DNA of 9,298 nucleotides, taken from contig JAHAZA010000029.1 in the NCBI GenBank assembly GCA_018385415.1, positions 1-9,298 of the forward strand. Direction: 5' to 3'. Position 1 is the stretch's first letter; the number at the start of each line of letters is the position of its first letter. The translations under genes and the position numbers were made by a program. This DNA is from Treponema sp. Lineage in GTDB: Bacteria; Spirochaetota; Spirochaetia; Treponematales; Treponemataceae. The notes below the pieces were generated by a model, which was not told the DNA's origin, did no database searches, and saw nothing but the letters and a program-made list of their open reading frames with translations. Shown here piece by piece: positions 1 to 6,316 of this stretch.

Positions 1-367
1 CAGGATTTGTTTCTGGATGTGCCACTACAAAGTCTTCAATCATTTTATCTGCACGATGACGAGCCTGACATTCCAGACAGTCAATCATTGGATCAGAGAA
101 GTGATCAGCGTGTCCAGAAGCTTTCCATGTTGTATGATGCTGGAAAATTGAAGAATCAAGACCAACAACATCATCATGAAGCTGAGTCATGTAATGCCAC
201 CATTCATTCTGAATGTTTCTCTTGAATTCAACACCTAAAGGACCATAGTCCCAGGCACCTGCCTGTCCACCATAAATTTCTGAAGCCTGATAAACAAATC
301 CGCGTCTCTTACAAAGAGAAATGATTTTGTCCAATGTACATGCATGTACGTCTTTTTCGTTTGCCAT
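1..367 (-). CDS. glyQS: Glycine--tRNA ligase, dimeric class II type, 5' part (partial)
   Basis: Cytoplasmic enzyme that charges tRNA-Gly with glycine. Only the first 122 residues are visible; the gene continues past the left edge. The translation starts MANEKDVHACTLDKIISLCK. Family hallmarks follow: YGGQAGAWDYGPLG near residues 35-48, the NEWW block near 57-60, and the WKASGHADHFSDPM block near 83-96. Directly after it comes CLECQAR, which resembles the zinc-type CxxC segment of this family. These mark the single-chain alpha2 synthetase, not the split glyQ/glyS tetramer. The start is chosen because an AGGAG Shine-Dalgarno sits 6 bases upstream (374-378) and nothing conserved precedes it. It is transcribed divergently from the ABC ATPase gene. 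Identity is very secure; only the missing 3' part is unknown. Confidence 0.95.
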   Translation of the reverse strand, partial: MANEKDVHACTLDKIISLCKRRGFVYQASEIYGGQAGAWDYGPLGVEFKRNIQNEWWHYMTQLHDDVVGLDSSIFQHHTTWKASGHADHFSDPMIDCLECQARHRADKMIEDFVVAHPETNP

Positions 368-440
368 TTTTTACTCCTATGTTACGACCCTGGCGTGAGC
401 CGTTTTAGATTCTTATCATTTCATTTGGAATGTGAATTTT

Positions 441-449
441 ATAATACCA
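441..449 (-). promoter_or_regulatory. Extended -10 promoter for glyQS
   Basis: Read on the minus strand, the site is TGG-TATTAT, an extended -10 (TGn plus a 5/6 match to TATAAT). The -35 position, about 464-469, reads TATACA, a weak match that the extended -10 could offset. A start near 434 would give a leader of about 67 bases carrying the AGGAG site. The -35 zone lies inside the 462-475 palindrome. Confidence 0.5.
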
Positions 450-461
450 CAAATAAAATCT

Positions 462-475
462 AGTGTATAGACACT
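462..475. promoter_or_regulatory. Palindrome between divergent promoters, possible operator
   Basis: A perfect inverted repeat with arms AGTGT and ACACT around a 4-base centre. It covers the -35 hexamer of the rightward ABC promoter (468-473) and the expected -35 zone of the leftward glyQS promoter. A dimeric regulator bound here could affect both. The arms are short and the sequence is AT-rich, so chance is a real alternative. Confidence 0.3.
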
Positions 476-496
476 TAATTTTTAGCATGATATATT
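468..496 (+). promoter_or_regulatory. Sigma-70-type promoter for the ABC ATPase gene, leaderless
   Basis: The -35 is TAGACA (468-473, 5/6), the spacer is exactly 17 bases, and the -10 is TATATT (491-496) preceded by TG at 488-489 (extended -10). The usual start, 7 bases past the -10, falls on A503, the first base of the ATG. No Shine-Dalgarno is seen before the ATG, in keeping with a leaderless mRNA. Confidence 0.6.
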
Positions 497-502
497 TAGA
501 TT

Positions 503-1231
503 ATGGCAATTATTGAAGTAAGCGACTTATGTAAAGATTATCAGATGGGTAAAACTACAGTTCATGCTGTAAACAAAGCAAGTTTTAAAATTGAACAAGG
601 GGAATTTGCAGCTCTTTCAGGTCCTTCTGGAAGCGGTAAATCAACTCTATTAAACTTAATGGGTTTAATTGACTTACCCACATCAGGTCATATTACATTA
701 AACGGTGTAAATGTTTATGAAAAATATGATTTACCTTCATTAAAATCGATTCCTTCAAAACTGGATAATCATATTACATCCCTTCGCCGTCAGAACCTTG
801 GATTTATTTTCCAAAACTTCAATCTTATTCAGGTTCTCAATGTTTATGAAAACATTGAACTTCCATTAAAGCTTGGTGAACTTCCAGCAGAAAGAGCCAT
901 GACACAAGCTCAGAAAAATGAATGGATAGATTTTCTTATTGAAACTGTAGGACTTACAAACTGGAAAAACCACAAGCCTACAGAACTTTCCGGAGGACAG
1001 CGTCAACGCGTTGCAATTGCAAGAGCCCTTGCAACAAAAGCTCCAATTATTTTTGCCGATGAACCTACAGCAAACCTGGACTCCAAAAACGGCGATCAGA
1101 TTCTCGCTCTCATGAAAAAATTAAATCATGAATTAAAAACAACTTTTATTTTTTCAACCCATGATTCAAAGATTGTCGAAATGTCAGATCATGTAATTAA
1201 AATCAAAGACGGAATTATTCTTGAAGCATAA
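503..1231 (+). CDS. ABC transporter ATP-binding protein, LolD/MacB/FtsE type
   Basis: A 242-residue nucleotide-binding subunit expected to sit on the inner face of the cytoplasmic membrane and drive FtsX-fold permeases. All ATPase motifs are intact: Walker A GPSGSGKST (40-48), Q-loop Q104 in FIFQNFNLI, signature LSGGQRQRVAIARAL (162-176), Walker B with catalytic Glu in IIFADEPTANLD (182-193; E187), and H-loop H220. The FIFQ..NL, LSGGQ and DEPTANLD patterns are those of the LolD/MacB subfamily. The stretch between the strand near residue 70 and the Q-loop is longer than usual (about 72-95). The likely partners are the two permeases at 3492-6247, yet those lie on the other strand and end 21 bases from this stop codon. 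No Shine-Dalgarno is present and the start appears leaderless. The substrate cannot be read from the ATPase; lipoprotein release (lolD) is the leading guess. Confidence 0.93.
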   Translation: MAIIEVSDLCKDYQMGKTTVHAVNKASFKIEQGEFAALSGPSGSGKSTLLNLMGLIDLPTSGHITLNGVNVYEKYDLPSLKSIPSKLDNHITSLRRQNLGFIFQNFNLIQVLNVYENIELPLKLGELPAERAMTQAQKNEWIDFLIETVGLTNWKNHKPTELSGGQRQRVAIARALATKAPIIFADEPTANLDSKNGDQILALMKKLNHELKTTFIFSTHDSKIVEMSDHVIKIKDGIILEA

Positions 1232-1239
1232 GATTTATT

Positions 1240-1274
1240 AAAATAAGCTTAACTAAAACGCAACATTGAGCTTA
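1240..1274 (-). terminator. Weak hairpin plus U-tract at the end of the export operon
   Basis: On the minus strand, bases 1274-1266 (TAAGCTCAA) can pair with 1252-1244 (TTAAGCTTA), eight of nine positions matching, with a 13-base loop. A TTTT-rich tail follows. The stem overlaps the last codons and stop of the 469-aa gene. It is AT-rich and therefore weak. Read rightward, the same stem has no U-tract, so the ATPase gene has no clear terminator and its mRNA probably runs into the antisense strand of the operon. Confidence 0.35.
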
Positions 1275-2662
1275 AGTTGTACACCAAGACCAACTTTACA
1301 AATTGATCCATAATAAATAGGAATTCCCAAGTCAAGATCTGCATTAGGTAAAATATTATGAATCTTTACACCAGGAACAATAGTTCCGTATTTATTTCCA
1401 AAATCATGAAAATATTTTACCGCAGCTGTAAACTGGGAACCATTAATATGTACCCATGCTCCCTCAAATGCAAGATACTGGTTAAAATACAATGAAAGAT
1501 CTTTAGGCTCTTCAAATCCAAGTCCAGTCCAATCAAGAACAAACTGATATTCAAGAATAAATCCCAAATTTACCTTTTCTCTTGTTGCCCACCAGACACT
1601 TGCAGTACCACGCATTCTTGGTGCTGTTACAGCATTATTTGCATTAACCTGAATATGTGTCAAATATTGTGTGTAAAAATGGAAATCACCCAATTGAAAG
1701 TTAACATCAACCCCCAATGCTGGTGGAAGTTTATGGTCATCATTCTCAGCCCATGTTTTTGCAAAAATATCAAATGATAAATTGTTAAGATTACATTCAA
1801 TCATTGCAGCATAGGAAAAATCGTTTATTGCTATTTTACTCCACTCAGTTCTGTCGTAACTAGGATGCTCTGTTAAATAATGTGTATAATCATAATAATT
1901 GATAAGACCTGTTATGTTTAAGCGCCAGATTGGAACAGACATCATAACTGTAAATTTTGCATTATCAGGATCTATCAAGTCATCTGTAAGAACATTTTCA
2001 GGATTATATATATTGTCATAACTATTTCGTTCACTAGTACCTGCAGCATCATCAAGAATGTTTGTATCAAAAATTCTTGCACTACCCCATTTTACTTCTT
2101 TCTTTCCTGCAGTGATAAAGGCAAAATCCCAAAGTGAATAGTTTATATACAGTTCATATAAGCCTGCTTGCATTTTTGGAAAATTTGCAAGAAGGGAGCC
2201 TCTGATAGAAAAATAATCATTTGGCTTACTTCCAAAAGAAATTGTGGAATCAAAAGTTGCACCAGGTACAACTTCCCCAGGGTAGAAATAAAAAAAACCA
2301 CCTAAACGAGATTCCAGATTACCTGTTAAAATAATACCTCTTTTTTTTGAAGATTCACCATTTTGTGAATCAACTGGCGATGTGACAATGGCTTCTGTAT
2401 CTTCGCTATCATCAAAAAGATTGTCGAAATTTTCATCATCAAGCAAAGCATCAGAATCAAAGGTGTCATGGGAATTTTCAAGAGTTAAATTATCATCATT
2501 ATCTGAATTAACAACAAAATCAGATGAAACCTCCTGTTCCATCTGATTTTCTAATAAAAGAGCATCGTTGGAATTATCTTCTGCAGTCTGAGCAGAAACA
2601 GCACTTATTGAAATAGAAAGGCAGGCTGTAAAAATCACCAGCCTGCAGATTAATTTTATCAT
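1253..2662 (-). CDS. Exported protein with outer-membrane beta-barrel traits and acidic N-terminal linker
   Basis: A 469-residue protein of no family I can name. A clear Sec signal peptide (Lys/Arg start, hydrophobic core 8-20) ends in AVSA before Q25, a signal peptidase I site. Residues about 26-105 are low-complexity and very acidic, rich in Asp, Glu, Asn and Ser. From about 110 onward there are many alternating aromatic/polar strands separated by turns, and the chain ends in Phe (LKLNVAF), typical of proteins folded into the outer membrane by BamA. I infer an outer-membrane barrel, or a barrel-like surface protein, acting as the last partner of the exporter. It is the fourth gene of the operon, 9 bases after the LolA-like gene. 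Its Shine-Dalgarno is poor (an AAAGA at best), so translational coupling is likely. No cysteine lipobox is seen. A periplasmic beta-rich protein is the alternative. Confidence 0.8.
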   Translation of the reverse strand: MIKLICRLVIFTACLSISISAVSAQTAEDNSNDALLLENQMEQEVSSDFVVNSDNDDNLTLENSHDTFDSDALLDDENFDNLFDDSEDTEAIVTSPVDSQNGESSKKRGIILTGNLESRLGGFFYFYPGEVVPGATFDSTISFGSKPNDYFSIRGSLLANFPKMQAGLYELYINYSLWDFAFITAGKKEVKWGSARIFDTNILDDAAGTSERNSYDNIYNPENVLTDDLIDPDNAKFTVMMSVPIWRLNITGLINYYDYTHYLTEHPSYDRTEWSKIAINDFSYAAMIECNLNNLSFDIFAKTWAENDDHKLPPALGVDVNFQLGDFHFYTQYLTHIQVNANNAVTAPRMRGTASVWWATREKVNLGFILEYQFVLDWTGLGFEEPKDLSLYFNQYLAFEGAWVHINGSQFTAAVKYFHDFGNKYGTIVPGVKIHNILPNADLDLGIPIYYGSICKVGLGVQLKLNVAF

Positions 2663-2671
2663 AGTCAGTCT

Positions 2672-3463
2672 TTAGAAACCCATCTCCTGAAGGAATTGCT
2701 TCGAGTATACTACATTAGACTGCTTTTGAAAAGTAACATTAGAAATGGAAATCTGAGTTTTTTCGTACTGCATCTTCCCATCAATTTTTGTACCACGAAG
2801 ATTATCTACAACAAGCATTCCGCCTGGTACATAACGTTCACCTACTTTCTGATAACTAGGAATTGCTGTAGTACGGAGCAGCTGTCCTGAAAGACTGTAA
2901 TCTTCCTTTTTACGAATCAAGCCGTCATCTTTACTTACCCAAAGCTTGATTACAGAATAATCAACATTTTTCGTTTTAGCTGTTAATTCATAAAGAACAC
3001 AATCAAATTTTCCTAATTTTACTTCACTGAAACTTTTGATATCATAATCTTTTGCAAAAGTGAATGGAACTAAGTCACTATTATTTATAGATGAATTCTG
3101 GAACTTATTTCTTGCCGATGTAAAAGTAAACTGCTTATCTCTTGGATCATAAAACCAGATTGAATCATCAAACTGAACGTATCCCTTACCCTTATCTGCA
3201 TCCGGACCTGTTATCAAAATAGTAAACATATTCTTTGAATCACGGCGATACATAACAGCTGTTGTAACAGACTTTCCAGCTCCCGGTTTATCAGTTACAA
3301 CTGTATAGTTTGCTTTATAATCTGTTCCGGCGAAACTTGTGTTTTTGTCTGCTTTTTCAAGAAGAGCTTTTGCCTGAGTCTGAGTTACCTGAGCACTCAG
3401 TGAACTTAAAGCACAAAATCCTGTAATTGCTGTCAAAATAATATTTTTTAATGTCATTTTCAT
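2672..3463 (-). CDS. Periplasmic LolA-like carrier (outer membrane lipoprotein-sorting protein family)
   Basis: A 263-residue exported protein of the LolA/LolB-like fold family, which binds acyl chains in a half-barrel and carries lipoproteins or lipids across the periplasm. Signal peptide 1-24 ends SLSA before Q25. Family-type features: a pre-barrel helix with AKALLEKAD (31-39), the GYVQFDDSIWFYDPRDKQF block (94-112), the SD...F segment near 129-136, and WVSKDDGLIRKKEDYSLSGQ (175-194) in the barrel strands. An in-frame start 18 codons upstream (3517) is rejected: it overlaps the permease and adds MVQLLQQ before the signal peptide, whereas M at 3463 has a perfect AGGAGG at the right distance. 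It follows the second permease by 28 bases and precedes the barrel-like gene by 9. The Cys at 17 lies within the signal core with no good lipobox, so I read it as soluble and periplasmic. Confidence 0.87.
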   Translation of the reverse strand: MKMTLKNIILTAITGFCALSSLSAQVTQTQAKALLEKADKNTSFAGTDYKANYTVVTDKPGAGKSVTTAVMYRRDSKNMFTILITGPDADKGKGYVQFDDSIWFYDPRDKQFTFTSARNKFQNSSINNSDLVPFTFAKDYDIKSFSEVKLGKFDCVLYELTAKTKNVDYSVIKLWVSKDDGLIRKKEDYSLSGQLLRTTAIPSYQKVGERYVPGGMLVVDNLRGTKIDGKMQYEKTQISISNVTFQKQSNVVYSKQFLQEMGF

Positions 3464-3470
3464 AAATTTG

Positions 3471-3476
3471 CCTCCT
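3471..3476 (-). promoter_or_regulatory. Ribosome binding site deciding the LolA-like start
   Basis: On the minus strand this is AGGAGG, a full match to the anti-Shine-Dalgarno, 7 bases before the ATG at 3463-3461. It lies between the permease stop (3492) and this ATG and rules out the longer reading from 3517. Confidence 0.85.
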
Positions 3477-3491
3477 AAACAGGCTGATAAA

Positions 3492-4778
3492 TTAAGTTGT
3501 TGCAGTAATTGCACCAACAGGGCTTACTCGAACTAACTTTCTTAATGTAAACAACACAGATACTAGTGTAGTTACAATGATAACTGTTACAAATCCAAGG
3601 ATTTTAAGTCCATTTATATCAGGAAGAAGATATCCTCCAGTAAGGAACAAGTCAAATCCGGAAATAAATGAAAGATTAAACAATGATGCAATTTTAGCAA
3701 TAATAAGTGAAAAAATAAAACCTGTTAACCCACCAGCAAGAAGTAAAGTAAATGCTTCTGTGATAAAAAGTCGCATAATTCCAGAAGGATTCATTCCAAG
3801 GGCCCTTAAGGTTCCGCTTTCTACACTGCGTTTAATAACAATTACTCTGTATGTACTGGAAATTCCTACAGAAATAATAATTGCAAGCAGCACAATAATT
3901 GCAATAACAATCAGCTGCAAAGCCTGAACAAGAAGCTTAAGATTTGAAACATTTGATTCAAGGGAAATCAAAACATATTTATCAGTTGTATGTGTTTCAA
4001 ATTCTTTATAGAAATCTTCTTTATCCATTCCAAGAGGATACATATCAACTTTAGCTTCAAGCTTTTTCTGAAGCTTCATTCTTTCGATTAACGATGGCAT
4101 ACCGTCAGGATAATACATACAGATTCTGTTTACCTGAGGTGGATTCATATCAGCTACTTTCATCAAGCCTGAATAATTAACATATGATGTATACATTCCG
4201 AAAACACTGGAATCCTGGAAAATTCCGGTTACTACAAAGTTGGAAGTATTTTTATAACCATCAGCTGTTGTCATATATAATGTTATTTCATCACCCACAT
4301 GGCAGCCAAGTTTTTTTGCAAGCGGTTGTGAAATTAAAACAAGATTTTCAATTTCAGGATTATAGTAAGTTCCTTCAACAAAAGTAAATTTTTCAAACAG
4401 GGCTTTTTCATGTTGAAAATCTACACCGTAAATAACGCGTTGTCTTACACTCATTCCTTCAAAATAGAAGCTTTCATTACGGGCATCGTAGTTATAACGT
4501 TTTGAAATTACAACTGAATCATCATCAATACATTCTTTAAGGATTTCAATTGCTTTGTCTGCATCACTTTCATCATTACTTAAAGACTTTCCACCAAGAA
4601 GCTGCAAATCTCCCCCATAATACTGTCGGGCTTTTTCATTCATAGATGCAATCATTCCATCTGTAATCATAATTGCACTGAGCATAAGACAAATACCAAC
4701 AGCACATACTGCAAAAAGTGATTTGTATTGACGTCGTCGTTCAATAATTGATTTTATGGCAATCTTAAAATAAAACAT
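3492..4778 (-). CDS. ABC transporter permease, FtsX/MacB/LolC-E fold (428 aa)
   Basis: Inner-membrane permease subunit. It has the classic four-helix plan: one helix near 20-42, a large periplasmic domain (about 43-280), then three helices near 282-305, 340-365 and 390-412. The cytoplasmic coupling region after helix 2 carries ESGTLRALGM (320-329), the family signature, and the chain ends with a basic LRKLVRVSPVGAI motif typical of these permeases. Length fits LolC/LolE-like proteins. The start is preceded by AAGGAC, about 9 bases off, and lies 17 bases after the stop of the 483-aa permease. It probably pairs with that permease as a heterodimer, powered by the ATPase at 503-1231. No periplasmic MacB adaptor is seen; a LolA-like carrier follows instead, which favours a lipoprotein- or lipid-release role. 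Confidence 0.9.
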   Translation of the reverse strand: MFYFKIAIKSIIERRRQYKSLFAVCAVGICLMLSAIMITDGMIASMNEKARQYYGGDLQLLGGKSLSNDESDADKAIEILKECIDDDSVVISKRYNYDARNESFYFEGMSVRQRVIYGVDFQHEKALFEKFTFVEGTYYNPEIENLVLISQPLAKKLGCHVGDEITLYMTTADGYKNTSNFVVTGIFQDSSVFGMYTSYVNYSGLMKVADMNPPQVNRICMYYPDGMPSLIERMKLQKKLEAKVDMYPLGMDKEDFYKEFETHTTDKYVLISLESNVSNLKLLVQALQLIVIAIIVLLAIIISVGISSTYRVIVIKRSVESGTLRALGMNPSGIMRLFITEAFTLLLAGGLTGFIFSLIIAKIASLFNLSFISGFDLFLTGGYLLPDINGLKILGFVTVIIVTTLVSVLFTLRKLVRVSPVGAITATT

Positions 4779-4795
4779 CTGATACAGTCCTTAAC

Positions 4796-6247
4796 CTAAA
4801 TATGTTCCATTGCAACAACAGGGCTTGTATCAAGTGCAATATGAACAGGATAAAGCCATCCAATAACAGCAAGAAGCAATGAGAGAAGCATTCCACTTGC
4901 AAGATTTGTAAGAGTAACAGTTGTCTTTAACTGGTTACCACCAAAGAGCTGTACAAGATATGAATTTGAGAAAGTAATATGTGCATTAACAAGAATCTGA
5001 TTACCAAGCATTCCAATAAGACATCCTAAAATGCCGGCAGTTACTGTAAGCATTAATGTCTCAAGAAGATATTCAATGGCAATAAATTTTCTGTCAGCAC
5101 CAATAGCTCTTAATGCTCCAGTTTCTTTAGTACGATCCATTGCTGCAATAACAAGTGTATTGTTTACTACTATAAAGCCAGTGCCAATAAGAAGAATAAG
5201 GCCAATGTTAAAAATCAGGCGCATCCAATAAACATATTGGGCAGACATACCTGCAGCAGCACGCCAGGAAACTGCAACAACATTATATTCTGATTCTTTG
5301 AAATATTTATTTAGTTTCTTTACAAAGCGATTTGGATTTTCACCAGGATTTAACTTGCAGATAATATAATTCCAGGTTGTCTGAGTATTCTCTGTACTCT
5401 GAATTTCTTCCAAAACTTCAGGAATTTCGGTAACCTCTGTTTCAAAAGATTCATCTGAATTTCCAAAAACATCATCTTCGCCGAACATTCCATCAATATC
5501 ATCAAAATCGTCAATTAATACTGAATCATTTTTATCAATATTCAATGGACCTGTAGACATTGATTCAATACCTAAAAGAGAACGAACAGTTTCTGGTTCA
5601 CATAAAATAATATTATCCTGAAGGTCGTTATGAACCTGATAGTCATAAATTGCAGTAACTACACCACCACGCAACGTATAAGAAGAACCATTACTTGAAA
5701 TCAACTGAAGTTCACTACCAGGTTTAATTTCTATGCCAGCTTCATCCAAAAGCTGTTTCTGCATTGTTCTATTAATCATTAAGCCTTTCTGATCTGGTTG
5801 GTAAGGAACGCCTTCGATAATTTCGATTCCATCCATAATTGAAAGATAATTTGATGAATCAACGCCGAAGAGAACTGCAGGCTTCATAAGACTGTCAAAT
5901 TTTATAGCAGCCTGTCCAGTTAACTGTGAAACTGTAGATTTAATTTCACTTTGGGATTTTACATAATCATATACATTACTGTAAGGATTAATTCTAGGAA
6001 GTTCAGAAAGTTCACCGGTAACTGGAGTTTCATCACCAAAAAGACTCATTGAAAAATCAGTAACAGGTTTTACAACTACATCCCCTGTAAAACTTGAAGA
6101 AAATGTTTTTTCAATTCCATTTCCAGTTCCATCAAAAACAGCATTTGCAATTACCATTACAGCAATTGAAAATGCAATAAAGAGAATAATAACAAATGAG
6201 CTTTTTCTCGAAATAATGTTTTTGAATGCGAATCGTAAAGTAAACAT
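4796..6247 (-). CDS. ABC transporter permease, FtsX/MacB/LolC-E fold, with acidic insert (483 aa)
   Basis: First gene of the operon and larger partner of the 428-aa permease. Helix 1 spans about 16-38, the periplasmic domain about 40-340, and the last three helices about 343-367, 394-416 and 447-467. The signature ETGALRAIGA (375-384) follows helix 2. The odd part is a highly acidic, Asp/Glu/Ser-rich segment at about 238-287 inside the periplasmic domain (including LIDDFDDIDGMFGEDDVF), not expected in standard LolC/E proteins and likely disordered. The start is supported by AGGA 7 bases upstream and by the N-terminal helix coming straight after it. The operon promoter ends only about 33 bases upstream. 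Substrate unknown; the context (LolA-like carrier) suggests a lipidated or hydrophobic cargo. Confidence 0.9.
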   Translation of the reverse strand: MFTLRFAFKNIISRKSSFVIILFIAFSIAVMVIANAVFDGTGNGIEKTFSSSFTGDVVVKPVTDFSMSLFGDETPVTGELSELPRINPYSNVYDYVKSQSEIKSTVSQLTGQAAIKFDSLMKPAVLFGVDSSNYLSIMDGIEIIEGVPYQPDQKGLMINRTMQKQLLDEAGIEIKPGSELQLISSNGSSYTLRGGVVTAIYDYQVHNDLQDNIILCEPETVRSLLGIESMSTGPLNIDKNDSVLIDDFDDIDGMFGEDDVFGNSDESFETEVTEIPEVLEEIQSTENTQTTWNYIICKLNPGENPNRFVKKLNKYFKESEYNVVAVSWRAAAGMSAQYVYWMRLIFNIGLILLIGTGFIVVNNTLVIAAMDRTKETGALRAIGADRKFIAIEYLLETLMLTVTAGILGCLIGMLGNQILVNAHITFSNSYLVQLFGGNQLKTTVTLTNLASGMLLSLLLAVIGWLYPVHIALDTSPVVAMEHI

Positions 6248-6280
6248 TAAAAATTCCTGTGAAAATAAAGACGTTTTTAA

Positions 6281-6309
6281 ATTATAATAAAAATCTCTAA
6301 AAACTTCAA
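6281..6309 (-). promoter_or_regulatory. Sigma-70-type promoter for the permease/carrier operon
   Basis: On the minus strand the -35 is TTGAAG (6309-6304, 4/6), the spacer is 17 bases, and the -10 is a perfect TATAAT (6286-6281). The predicted start, near 6274, gives a short leader of about 27 bases holding the AGGA site. The -35 begins 8 bases after the stop of the upstream anion permease gene and no terminator is seen between them, so read-through from that gene may add to expression. Confidence 0.7.
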
Positions 6310-6316
6310 ACCTTTA

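Noticed and set aside
7..225. A 72-codon plus-strand frame at the left edge
   Set aside because: It is antisense to glyQS, whose minus-strand translation is unmistakable.
381..402. G+C-rich patch in the glyQS leader with a short GGC-GTGA-GCC hairpin and a 9-base likeness to the 3' part of 16S rRNA
   Set aside because: The stem has only three firm pairs, no T-box or riboswitch core is present, and a 9-base match is expected by chance.
3464..3517. An 18-codon longer start for the LolA-like gene
   Set aside because: It would overlap the permease gene and put polar residues before the signal peptide, while the ATG at 3463 has a perfect AGGAGG.
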